From: Nephromyces sp. MM_2019
Taxonomy: Eukaryota; Apicomplexa; Aconoidasida; Nephromycida
Assembly (NCBI GenBank): GCA_015657535.1
Contig: JADHZB010001530.1
Location: forward strand, 62,001-126,000
Reading direction: 5' to 3'
Length of the DNA stretch: 64,000 bases
The translations under genes and the position numbers were made by a program. This document shows, in pieces, positions 37,701-49,101 of the stretch; within the stretch, counting starts at the first letter, position 1, and each line of letters begins with the position of its first letter. The notes beneath the pieces were generated by a model. The model worked only from the letters and a program-made list of their open reading frames with translations, did not search any database and was not told where the DNA came from.

Positions 37701-39065
37701 TAGGTTTACGTATTCACAACTGCCGGAAAGTACCCGTGCATTTCTGGAAATCTACCGGGGCTACCTTCGTAGTTAGTTTAGCCTCAATGCTTTCCATCCA
37801 CTTTCTTGCTATATAATTTTCAAATATTCAGCTTATAGCCTTATGTATAAATTTGTGCATAAATTATGTTTTTCCATGCTAATTTTCATTTATAGCCCCT
37901 TTGGGAACCTGCATCTCCATTAGCAAAGCCAGATAGTAAACATACCGCATATTCATATGTCTACTTAAAAGTAAACTGAAGAGCAAGAGTAGATGAAACG
38001 ATGCAGTCTTATTTTCTGAAGATGCTTTACAAGTGTTCACTTACTAAATTTTTTCCTGATGGCTTATTTTGCTTGTAAAATAAGTGCTTCCTCCGGTATT
38101 TTCAAACGATAAAATAGCCATCTAATGCATCAGGCTCTCGCAACTTAGCTCACTTGAATTCGACTATCCCGCCGAATTATATTCGTTCAATTGGCTATTT
38201 TTGTATATGTGTTTTTTTTTGTTTTTATTTTTGCTTCGAGAGTATTTTTAAACATGCTGAGCATGGCTCCAAGCTATTTTATGCCGATATTTTTTGGGAA
38301 ATTTTCATACTTTGACTTGGGGAGAAGGTACTGGCAGCATCGTCGGACGAGTATTCCTGCAAGAAAAGTTTCTGCTGATGATTCATTCCTAGATTTCCAG
38401 ATTATTAGTGCCTCAAAGTATCCTCAGCTATAATACCGCATTCTTGCTTAGTCCCTCAAAACCTGAAATTTTCGGATGTTCTTTAGATAATACAGTTTTG
38501 CCTAAAAGTGATGAATCTAATAAAGTGGCAAAGGTTACTTGGAATTCAAGCTTACATAGAGATGTAAGCAGAGTCTTGGGCACTTTGATGCAAATCCAGC
38601 ATTTAAATGCGGCCTATAGCGGTTAGTCTTTGTATCTTTTATTTTCGGACTTGTTTTTTTTGTTAGTATATTTCAACCTCTTCTGTGTGACTTATTTCTA
38701 ATTGGCAGTTTATCATATGCAATAAAATTGATTTTACTCTTTTAGGTCCTTTTATTCTGGATATATTGTTCCCTTCCATTATGGTAACAATCGATTTAAT
38801 GTGTCCCTTCCATTATTATCAGCATACAAGGCACCAAACATCTACAAGTCGCAGGTATCTTTGCTTTACTCTCATTCTTGATATCTCGTTATTAAAAGTT
38901 GTAGGCTATGCTTTATACTTATCATGCTTTTTTTGCAGAAGACAGCAGTTACTGCAGTCCATGGGGTTTACCTTGTTAAAGGTACCATTTTTTGATTGGG
39001 AGTCTCAAAAATCTGATGACGCTAAAGTGATGTTTTTGCGATCCCTTTTAAATAAATCCAAATAG
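34783..39065 (+). CDS. RAP-domain protein, probable organellar RNA-binding factor
   Basis: Exons 34783-34988, 35061-about 35193, 36224-36322, 37172-37265, 37395-37542, 37692-37771, 38243-38327, 38401-38621, 38746-38854 and 38939-39065 (TAG) read as one protein. Joins from 37172 on agree in phase; the 35.2-36.2 kb step is unresolved and the start lies upstream. Early exons carry helical repeat-like units (LDIWNKIEGRAVKLSENA, ALSRLQWRDKFLIVGM) typical of the repeats before RAP domains. The last two encode the RAP domain: FILDILFPSIMVTIDL, PFHYY, then RRQQLLQSMGFTLLKVPFFD and WES with a basic tail. RAP is a restriction-endonuclease-like fold; apicomplexan members act in mitochondria or the apicoplast, some on fragmented rRNA. 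The usual Glu before DGP is Asp here and DGP reads MCP. Exon 38243-38327 is less certain. Confidence 0.8.
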
Positions 39066-41172
39066 GACTGAATAAGCCACGGAGCATAGTAGAGTATCCC
39101 ATGGAACTGTCGCCAATTCTTCCGGTCGCTAGTAATTTTTTTGAGAATAAAAACGGTTTTAGAAGCGTTTATTAAGTCTATATGCCTCGAGAGTATGGCC
39201 ACCCGAATATAGTATGCAAATTATAGTCTGAAAAAACCTTTTGAAATTATGGTTGAACTTAATAAGAACCTTAATATTGTGTGTTTTACTATTTGTTCAT
39301 TCTAGTTGGTACTGCCTGTCTGCAGGCCTGCTTTACAAAATATTATTGCATAATCCATGGGAACCAAAAGCATGTGCTACATATTACATGTCCACTTTAT
39401 GCTCATGGAGTTATTGCACACATTTTAATCACTTGAGATAGAATCTGGTATGCTTTTAATTTGATTACTGTTGCTTGTTTAATATTGATAATTAGGAATG
39501 AACTTCTGAAGAGCCGGTCACTCGAGTTATAAAATTATCACAATAAATCCTTAAGAAACAAGCCTTAAATTTTGGAATTTTCGTCTAGGCTATGCTGGTC
39601 TTATTTTATGCTGAGTTTTTTTTTTGCCTTCTAAGTATCTGCTAAGCTTTTTATAATGGAACAATATTGTCTTTTTAGTCCAATGCAGGCGCAATACTAT
39701 TTGAAGCCTACTCTGCCCAATCTGCGTCTCTGCGCATTTGCTGGAACTAAATATAAATAGGTTCCCCGTCCTTTAGACGTGATTGATTCACGTTTTTGTA
39801 CCTTTGAGTAGTTTTGGTGGTTAAAAGCTGTACAAAGTACTGTTTATTTAGTATCTTTGAAGTCTTAGGAGCACCGAGCGCAACTATTTGAATCGAGGAG
39901 TCAATGTTCACAGTTTCTGTTGTGCCTATGTATTCTAAAAGAAAATATATGGTCTTCTCAAACCAAAATTTTCTGCTGAATCTTTAACTTCAGCTGCTGA
40001 AAATGTAACACCAGGCAATTCTAGCTTAATTAATTTTCTCAGCATAGAATTACAAAAGTGCACTACCTAGCTTGCAACTCTTTTGAAAGGTTGAGTTCAG
40101 GCCTTGTAGCCTCTTTTTTTGTCGAAGTAGCTTATACTTGAAATTTATTAAGCATTAATATTTTGTCTCTCATACAGTAATGTATCAAGCTTTTATTTTC
40201 TTCTGGTTTGAAAGCCTGGACACGAATTGATTTTTGATAACGTAGGATTTCAAAAAACCATTATACTAGCTGCATAGAGGAAATGCAAATAAAGTTGCGC
40301 AAAGTTATAAAATTTGCTATTCAAATATTAATTCGCAAGGAGTTTTTTAGATATAAGCACGTGAACTGTGGTGTGAGTAATCATTTCCGATTTCTAGGAG
40401 GGCTTCAAGTCATGATATAACTGTCCTGCGATGCCAGCGCCGCTCAAAAATAGTTGAAATTTAAAGGCGCATCAGAAGGCGTAACGCGATAACTGCTTAT
40501 TTAGATAAGCTGTGAAAGAAAAACTGCTTCCTAGACGCTGGTATTAGTAAACATTGATAAGATTTGGTTTTATTTAAAGTTTTTGACACGGCTTTTTAGT
40601 CACACTATAAATTAGCGTGACTTACTCTTGCTTAATGTTGTTTGCGAAGCCGAGATGGTCTAAATCCCATGCTCTGAAACTTTATATGATTCAATAGTCT
40701 ATCAGCATGTAAAGATATACCATACAATCTCCACATAGACGCATGTGTGTGATGCTTCCCTGCCACAATCTCAGATTTGCCGTGTTGTTTTTAGAGCTAT
40801 AAAGAACTACATGAAAAAGGATGAAATTTTTTTGAGGAGCTTATTCAAATTGGGAGAGTAGAGGCTTATTAGCTATATTTGGAGCTTTTTTTTATTGTGA
40901 AATTGTAACTTGGGTTCCAGCGATAAGCACGACAGCAGAACCAGGTATGGCGGAATTGTGAAATGTGTTAATTTACATATGATATATACAGGCAATAGTA
41001 CTTCTATTGTCCCACATCTTTGTACAAATTTTTTAAGCGAATCCAGGCTTGCTTTTTTTCCTTTGTCCCATGTGCGTCGTTCGTTGTCCTGCTTGCTTTC
41101 GATTGATCATTTCTCCTGTCTGTTAAACCTTTGAGTGCTATCTACGCTTTACATTTTTAGGCATTCTATGAG
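39066..41172. other. Gap between convergent RAP and kinase genes
   Basis: Two weak + strand candidates occur. Block 39679-39750 follows a pyrimidine acceptor and reads SNAGAILFEAYSAQSASL to a TAA, which looks like a terminal exon without an identified partner. Block 39315-39441 reads WYCLSAGLLYKILLHNPWEP. The rest is T-rich with frequent stops. Confidence 0.3.
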
Positions 41173-42834
41173 TTATTTGCTTAGAAAAAAAGGATGTGAT
41201 AAAGCATCTTTCGCTGTTTTCAATCTATTTTTCGGATTTGGGTCTAGGAGTCGAATGCATAAATCTGCCGCCTTTGGTTTATCATCCCATACAAATGGAT
41301 CCATGTAAGGTTGCTGAACATCCAAAGAGCAGTTAGAATACTTTAAGTGTAAGCCTGCTTAAGTACAGCGAAAAAAATTCTAATTTTTTTGTTTAATACT
41401 CACATCTTCTTCAAGTATCTCCTGCCTGAGCGTTTGATGCATTGACTCAGTTATTGGGAAAGGAAAGCTGCCATCGAGCATTGCGTAGAGCAAAACTCCA
41501 CAAGACCACATGTCGTTGGTAGTACCAACATGCCCGCTGTACACCTCTGGAGCCTATTATATCGGGATGCATACATTTACAATTTTTTATTTTATATTTT
41601 TCTGTCTGTACCTGGAAACTTACCATATACTGCGGAGTCCCAACTGGTATCGGTTGAAAGCTATCACTTTTTTTTTGTTTAGAGGAGCCTGTTGCTGGTG
41701 GCTCTAAACTATCATTCTGTGCCAATGTCACAGTATCCAAGTCTAAAAAGAATAACGAGTCCTGATTCACTTTAGACTGCTGAACAAAATTCGTTGCTAC
41801 CTCCTGTGCTACAGGCCCTTCGGTTGAATCTGCACCTTGTTTATCAGGGCTTAGCCCCATGATGCTCTTTGACTCCTTATATACCAAGTTCTCAAATTTA
41901 ATATTTCGGTGGACCATGTGGTTAGAGTGCAAAAAATCTAAAGCCGATAATACTTTGAGCATTATCATCCGCACCTGAAAGCATCATTAAAGCTGCCGTG
42001 TTTAACATATTATAAATTATTGTAAATGGCTGTGCTACCTTGTAAAGGGGTAAGGTTCTTGGCAGGTACGACAAAAAGACTTCCAGCAAAGTCGGTCCAG
42101 GACACGTATCGGTGATAATGTAATACTTTTCCGCATCTTCGAGAAGCCGCCGATATTTCAAGACATGCTTGTTGAGGTTTCGAAAGAGGAAGTTGTGTGT
42201 ATAGTAAAAGGCTTCGGCGGACTCGTGGAGCAGCCTGTAACCAGTGAGCAAGTATACGCTATTCCATCTGGCGAACTCGCACAATCCTCTTGCTTGGCTA
42301 GGAAGTAAACTTATTCGGGGCTCCGTGCATGATCGGCAAGCAGCATCAAACAGCTTTCAAACTATCTTTCTTGTACTTAGATTCTTGAATTACTATACCT
42401 CATCACGGATTTCGACATTATCCTGATGACACATTCTTCTCCACAAGATTTGTCGAGACACCAATAGACTTGAGAATACCTAAGGTTTGAGTTGAATTCA
42501 GGAGATTCGTTTCAAATATACGAAATTTCATATGTACTTTATGTTCATACCCTTCGTAATCAATGAGGGATATTATTGAGTAGAACCTCTGTATTACGTC
42601 TCGTTGGGAATCAAGGAGTTCAAAGGAGCTATTCTCAGAGTTCAATGTCCTAGAATCGAACCCCCGCAAGTAATCATCGAAGCGCAAAAATGTCCCTGAT
42701 GGTGTTATGGCATCTTTCCTCTCATTTCCCGTTATTTTATCTTCCTCTCCACGTTGAGCAGAGTCTAGGTCGTACGGCATTTGTTGGTGAATACAGGAAT
42801 CGCTTGACACCCTCCAGGAGCCCGGGAGGTCCAT
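41173..42834 (-). CDS. Degenerate protein kinase (predicted pseudokinase)
   Basis: Six minus exons join in phase: 42551-42834 (ATG), 42399-42479, 42039-42297, 41624-41974, 41404-41553 and 41173-41313 (TAA), 421 residues. After about 90 hydrophilic residues the fold runs in order: degenerate glycine loop (DYEGYSQVYWCLDKS), beta-3 strand CVIRIMSKS, hinge region KYYIITDTCPGPTLL, VHRNIKFENLVY, FLDLDTVTL, GTPQYMAPEVY, DMWSCGVLLYAML, and a C-lobe ending LLDPNPKNRLKTAKDALSHP. Three catalytic positions are changed: the ATP-anchoring Lys is Arg (114), HRD is HRN (230-232) and DFG is DLD (286-288). APE and the C-lobe are intact, so the gene is conserved rather than decayed. Layout is nearest the CAMK/CDPK group, without EF-hands. 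The + strand frame over the last exon is its shadow. Phosphotransfer is unlikely; scaffold or allosteric function is inferred. Confidence 0.88.
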
Positions 42835-45800
42835 AGTGTCTTTCACACTAGCACAGGAAACTTCGATTTCTCTTCTATCAATCCACGAAACTTTTTGAAA
42901 AGCTGCTCACCTAGGTCAAGGGGAGGCGGGACCACAAGTTAGGATGCACCTGCCGTACGGGGAAGATTGACCAATAGTGACCAATGGCGAGCAGTCTTAG
43001 CAGTATTAACTTTACAACTTTCCCGAATTTTACTGGGCTATTCTGAAAAAAATAGTAAGAAGGCTATGACACCTAACAGTAACCCTCCCAACAAATTTAA
43101 AGACTAACATTGCTTGACAATGTCTAAAAAGCACTTTACCAGATACGGATAGTAAGCTCGCCTAGAAGGGTACCACGTATACAAATAGTTTCCAATATCA
43201 ATATTTGCTTTGATGTACAACTTTCCTCGACGCCCATCTATTTGATATGACAGCTTATTGCTCACCGCTCCACAATATCACGCCGTACTTCCGAGCTGTT
43301 CAGTTTATGTTCACACAGCTACTACCACACCACCGCTTCTGAATAAGCAAATTCATCTTTTCATGAGAATAATGCAAAAAACTCAATCGAATGCCTACTA
43401 CAGTAATACGACGATTATACATACTGCGCACTATTGCGAAATTACTACTGAATATTTGCTTTTAAGCAAACGGTGCATACATCTTATAGTCAACAAAAAT
43501 TCCCTAGATATCGGTATATTTCATCCTCAAAAGAATTTACTGGTATCATTATCTGAATATATTTGTGTAACTTCCGCATTTGTATGGGCTATTTAAGTAT
43601 AGCAGCCCTAATTCGCATATGTTAAGCCAACTGGAGGTATGAAAAATTGTACTTGCACCTGATAGTAAAGCATTGTGGTAGCTGATGACAAATCATTAAA
43701 CAATTTTATATCACCACAAGCTGCCGTCAGACTGCTCCCGAATAGCGGTTATAATATTTAAGGTCGGGACATTCGCTTGGAAAAACCGTAACGTAAATAA
43801 GAAAGTACGCATAGATTTTCCTGAGGCTATAATACCCCTGGTATATCACTGAGTACAGCATCTATACCGTCCTATGATTTATACCATTATTTTACAATAA
43901 AAGCAGCCTTTTCCGCAAAATTAATAATGAAGCGTACATGGCACCATCTAAGGCATGCAGCTTAAGCGAGCATCTGTATTAACAATATGGCTGTCTTACT
44001 GTTTTTTGTGATATGCTGCTGCGAGTTTTTCCTTGAAACGATGAATACTTAAACTAAAAGGATGGACATTTTTTGTTTTCACTAAACTTTGCATGAGCAG
44101 CACTAACGTACTAGAATAATAGTAGCGCATTCCAAAGAATCGAGTAGAATCGTACCCCAACTTTGCTAAACAATTATTTATCATAAAGGTTCACGATCCG
44201 GTATAGGAGCCAACTTGTTTGAGTTCATGAGATAGGATTGTAGCACCGAACCCGAGAATACTGGATGTGATCGCTAGTCTTGTTGAATATTTCCGTACGT
44301 AGCACTGTTCGAGCGTTGAGCCCTATATAATGCAAATTCGTGGCCTGGCTATAGCAAGCAAATGCAATGCAGATGTGGTGGTTTATTGAGTGGAGAACTT
44401 AGATTTAGTATATTTTAGCAAATAGCTGCAGCGCTATTGTATTAGAATGATTGAGCTATCAATATTTACCGGTACACTAGTTTTTCCAGCAGTTTTCGTT
44501 TAGGTAAAACCTTGAATGTAGTAGAGAATGAAATTAATGAAATTTTCATATTCAAACCCAAGCTCTTTTAGCGACTGCTATCTTAGAACACTTCAGTATC
44601 AAACAGCAGTCGAATATTTTTACGAAATCAGGCTATGAAGCGCTGCCGATACAATAATGCTTGTAACATACTGGTATCTGCCAGCATGTACTCATGAGGC
44701 GGTTAGTATCTCAAAAAATTTCAAGCTTCATAGCTCATCTATAAAGTGATACTAGAGCTTTTTTTAAATAGGTAAAAGCCGAGAAAATGCATCTAACATT
44801 ACTTTCCGTAAAAAGTAGTGAAACTATTTACTGAAACTCCAAACAAACTTTATTTGTAAATAACCTACTATGTTTTCCCCCCTGCAAGCAAGGTGTATTG
44901 ATCCTCTCTGAAAGCAGAAAATATGCCTGGCTTTGAGCAGCGAAGCTGCTTTAGACCGTGAGCCGCATCAGCGGAAATTGCAGGAGATGACCACTAAGTC
45001 CATAACTGAAGGCTATCTAGTCTGAGGTGGCGACCTGTTTACACAATAGTTGAACAATGGCGCTGTTACACCGGTAAACTTATTTCTTAAAGAGCTGCTT
45101 TTCCTTTGAAGCAGCTGCAAATTTTTCTCCCATAAAAAAGGAGTAATGTGGTGCTCACCTTGATCACCAAGTCCTACCAACACAGTTGAGTCTACAACAT
45201 CCCACCAAGGTACAAGGTTACAATTTACAGCTCCTCCACTCAAGCGCTATGTCAACTCAGCCAACCTTGTTTTAAGATGTTTCTTATCTTGGGCTAATCA
45301 TGGGTGTATCTGCCACAACGCATTGGTTTAATACATATCTTCAGCGTGTCATTTTCAAAATTGCACGCACCAACCCCGCGAAATCTATTCTGTAGATAGG
45401 CAGGCTACCACGATGTGCACTAGGTGGCAGAATTTTGAGGCATCCACGTTCGTGCATTCCGAATTGGAAACTTAGATGAAGAACGGTAATTTTGCTAATA
45501 ACTGCTTGATATAAGAGTAACTACCGGGCCTCAAAGAAACTAGTCCATGAGCAAAATTGCGTACTCCATACTGTAATTATCGTTACTACTTTGACCGGGT
45601 ACTTTCCGCCATGGTATTAGCTAAACAAAAATTGGTATTTGGTAACCACGTTTCATCCTACCCAATATAAGAAGCCATGTATATGTGCCATAATGGTGCT
45701 TCGAAGACCCGCAGCGACTAATTAGCAACTTCACTCAGTTTTCCCGAGAAGAGAAAGTTTCGCTGCTACGCATATAATAGGGTGAAAAGCTTTGGGTTCG

Positions 45801-46100
45801 AAGCTTGGTGTTAACATTTCTTTTACCTATAGCATTACGCATTAAAGCGTTTAAGGTGTGACGTTGCTGCCAAAGGCCATGGTGGCACTAACTCCATTGA
45901 ACATACGAGTTTCTGAATATTAGGATTTTCAAATTTGAACGGCAAGATGTATAGCGCAGTAATTAGATAAACTACACCATACCAGCCCTACAACACTTAT
46001 TTCAAAGCACACATTGGGAGGCCTAAACATTTCAAAGTGGCTAATATCTGAATCTTTTTTGTTTTATTCGCTGAAATGAGATAAGATGTCTGTTTTTCAG
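42835..46100. other. Upstream of kinase; no firm gene
   Basis: Composition is balanced rather than T- or A-rich. CCAAT occurs twice within 15 bases at about 42971-42987 (CCAATAGTGACCAATGG), about 140 bases upstream of the kinase ATG, which could be promoter sequence. The + block 43258-43596 is open for 112 codons with no similarity I recognise. A minus block at about 45155-45240 ends in a strong donor (CAAG|gtgagc) and reads CNLVPWWDVVDSTVLVGLGD. A + block near 45450-45511 reads IHVRAFRIGNLDEE before gtaatt. None could be joined. Confidence 0.3.
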
Positions 46101-47315
46101 TAGCTCAGAATCAGATGGAAAGGTGCAAAAATATTACACTTCAATGAATCCAATAAAGATACAGGTCAAAAGTGGAGCCACGTAGGAAATAAGATAACCT
46201 CAGCATTAAAATTTCAGGATAATCAAGTATGTGTATATTACAAATATTTGCAGCTTCGCCTCCAGCAAGAATAACGCTCTTTCCACTTAGGGACCTCACT
46301 AGGTTGACCTCGGATACACTTACACTTTACCCGACCTTGGATGATAAATGCAGGTGCTCCATGGTAAAAAATTGTAGTATTTTCCGATGAATGTTTTAAA
46401 CACCATGTGGCCCAATTGAAATCCTGGTGTGCTGGTAATTTTAGCCCTTTTCGCAAGAGAGGGATTCTTTTTTCAGGAAAGCGGACGAATATGAGGCCCA
46501 TAAAATGGTTTTTAACCGATTATATCTAAGGTTTTTCTTGTGAGGTATCATCTAGCGAGCTGCTACGTTGGAAACAAAGTCGTTACCAAGGCGGTATGTT
46601 CAGCCTTTTCTTTTTCGTTAAGCTTCTTAAAAGTGACTAGCTCATTTTATCATGCAGGAAACTTGGTAAAGATAAACATTAAACAATGTCCTGAAAAGCT
46701 TTCAAACAAAATTGGGCATGATAAAATACTTGCAGCTGTTGCCCACTTACGCAAGGAAAGCGTGCTTTTTCATCGTGACTTCCTAGGCGCTTGTCGAAGG
46801 CAGTGTGTGACCATTACAGCCATAATTTATATTATGCACTATTTAGTAGCCGACTGGGTATAATGGATTTTCAGGATGGGCTGCTGAAGGATTGCATTCC
46901 AATGAGACTTTTAATGGACATGAGAACGTTGGGTGACCATAGAGTGCGCTATTTCTCGCAGATATTGACCGAAAGCACCAGTATGAACTTATTTTTCAAT
47001 TTATGGTTTTACATACAAATGTCAGCAAAAGCAGGGCAGAATGAAAAATAGTAAAAAGTCAATTTCATAATTAGATATTTTGAAATAGCTTAGTATTCCA
47101 CAAAGCTATGTGCCGTACAATCCAGGAAAGTTCACTCTAGGAAAAAATTGTTTTATTAGATTATTGATATTCATTGTATTGCATTACGTCATCCTATTCT
47201 AGGTGGTGTTTTACCTGGGAGCTTTTTTGTAGCTATAATAAATGTAGATGATAGGCTTAATCACCTAGCATATCATGTCTGTCCTGTGTTTTACACTGCA
47301 AACAAATATTTTTAA
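46101..47315 (+). CDS. Exons of an unrecognised + strand gene
   Basis: Likely exons are 46101-46164 (SSESDGKVQKYYTSMNPIK), 46291-46353 (DLTRLTSDTLTLYPTLDDK), 46477-about 46540 (KADEYEAHKMVFNRLYL), 46658-46806, 46875-46980 and 47203-47315 (TAA). The last three join in phase: NIKQCPEKLSNKIGHDKIL with AAVAHLRKESVLFHRDFL; then DGLLKDCIPMRLLMDMRTLG; then GVLPGSFFVAIINVDDRL to the stop. The join from 46353 to 46477 also agrees in phase; the step from 46540 to 46658 does not, so a small exon or another donor is missing. The product is helical and repeat-like, loosely like the units before RAP domains, but no RAP domain follows. Long open minus frames here are taken as shadows. The 5' end is unknown. 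Confidence 0.5.
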
Positions 47316-49101
47316 GGTACCAAGCGTGCTTTTCACTGTGGCAGCTAACCTGATGCTTGTTCTAGCGAATAAACAAGAATGTGCTACCAGTATTACCCGG
47401 GATATACGTTTTTGTTTTAAGCTAGATTTTGTGCCTTACTTGTGGATGCGTTCACCAAACTGCCGAACAGAAATATTCATGGGGATATTTATTTCCTTTT
47501 GAAGATTAGATGATTCTACTAGCTCGATTTTGTTTTTACGGGTTCGCTACTTGACCCGCGCATTAAAAATTCCAAAAGGTTAGCTTCAACGATTCTCCCA
47601 GCACATTGAAAGTGTATCATCATATAAATAACTTGGGGTAGCATATTTTTGTTCAAATAATATCTCCGTTGGGAGCTTTCTGGTTACGTTGAGGTGAATG
47701 AACTACGCACATCGCTAGCACAGCGCTTCCGTTGGCTGTGCCATAACAGACCCCGTAGCAAATGCTTTGAACCTTGCGTAAAGTATGTGGGCTCGTCGCG
47801 CAAGGCTCACTTAGGGCAGGCAACGCCGTTCGCTCTGGCGGTGGAAAGGCCACCTGGACTCATCAAATAGGGCCAGCAAAAGTATTCATGCCCGCACCAC
47901 GGCAAGTTCGTAAGCTCCCAAGCTTCCAAACTATGTAAACAAGTGAGCGACAAATTATCATACCTGCCATTGAAAGGAAGCCTCTGAAATAAATTAAAAG
48001 CAGCGGTTACTCCTACGATTGTGCAGTGTTATTCTGGGGAGCAGCAAAATGTTGTGCTGCTATGGTATAACCCTTGTAAAGCCTAAGTCAAAGGGGGCTT
48101 AGTACTTTTTTCAGCCCGGAAGCGAGAATAGTATTCATTAGCGTATGCTACTATAATGTAGGAAGAGTTTCTAGAGTTGGCACACTTGGGCAAATAATTC
48201 GATTAAAAAGCTGACTATGACCAAAGAATAGCCTTCATTGTCATTGCATATCGTGAATCCTTTTGGATTCTTTCAAATTTTTATCATTCCGGCGAGTCAT
48301 GCCAGCCACAGGGATGCATCATCCAACGCGAATAATAGTAAGCGCTGGCTCTCGGTACATATATGGATATAAAGCTCTAAGGAGGACTATTTAGCATGCT
48401 ATAGTGGATTATGTCGATATTTTTAATAAGGCCTACTTATTAATTGCGCTACATGCAAAATATATGGAGCATAAATATGTTTTGAAGCGTGCAGCAAGCT
48501 CAGTAGCTGTATGTTTTCCGCTCAGTTACTTCATAGTTGATATTGGGTACTGCCTACAGGCCCAATAAACCTAGGAAATTTTTTTAAGACCTCCATTTGC
48601 TTTAAGGGTTTCAATTAACTGCGCTTACTGTTGTTGACTACTGTGCAAAGACGTACAGTAGCCTATGTACTGTAAGTTACTATCATGGTGATGTCATTCA
48701 TTGCTAATACTCAGATGTCATCTACTTAAGTTATTCGAGCCAGGGTATCGAAAAAGCTGCTGTTACAAAGAATTATTGATAGACTTCATGATAGGCTCGG
48801 GTACGGTCGGATAGAGCTGCGATATGTATTTGTATGTAGTATGCCAACTAGCTTTGAACAACATAAAAGTGGAACAGCGACCCTTTAGATACTTTGAATC
48901 GTATCAACAGCTTCTTCTGAGAGGTGTTTAATTTTCTTGTATAGAAAAAAACCCAAGTTACATGCACGAGAATATTTTTTTTCATATTCAAAATAAATAC
49001 TGCTAAATGAGCATCCGACTCTTCAATTTAAGTGGAATTTCGTAGGATTACAAAAGTTAAAAGGCTCAGACTTGCTGCATGCCTAATATCAATACCGAAC
49101 G
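47316..49101. other. Intergenic stretch before the RhoGAP-like gene
   Basis: Balanced composition. An open + block at 47317-47502 with an acceptor-like start (tttttaag) reads VPSVLFTVAANLMLVLANK. It overlaps the stop of the preceding gene model and may be an alternative 3' exon. Otherwise no exon signals were found; the RhoGAP promoter presumably lies here. Confidence 0.35.

Noticed and set aside
40910..41310. A + strand two-exon gene reading HSMSYLLRKKGCDKASFAV and ending near 41310
   Set aside because: It is the antisense of the kinase C-lobe exon. The minus reading joins in phase with five other exons and matches the kinase family.
42901..42960. Extra 5' exon for the kinase with a 20-40 base intron
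   Set aside because: The required introns are too short, and an in-frame ATG at 42834 gives a simple start.
46238..46501. 87-codon minus frame
   Set aside because: Overlaps + strand blocks with acceptors and donors that fit a chain of exons; no splice partner on the minus strand.
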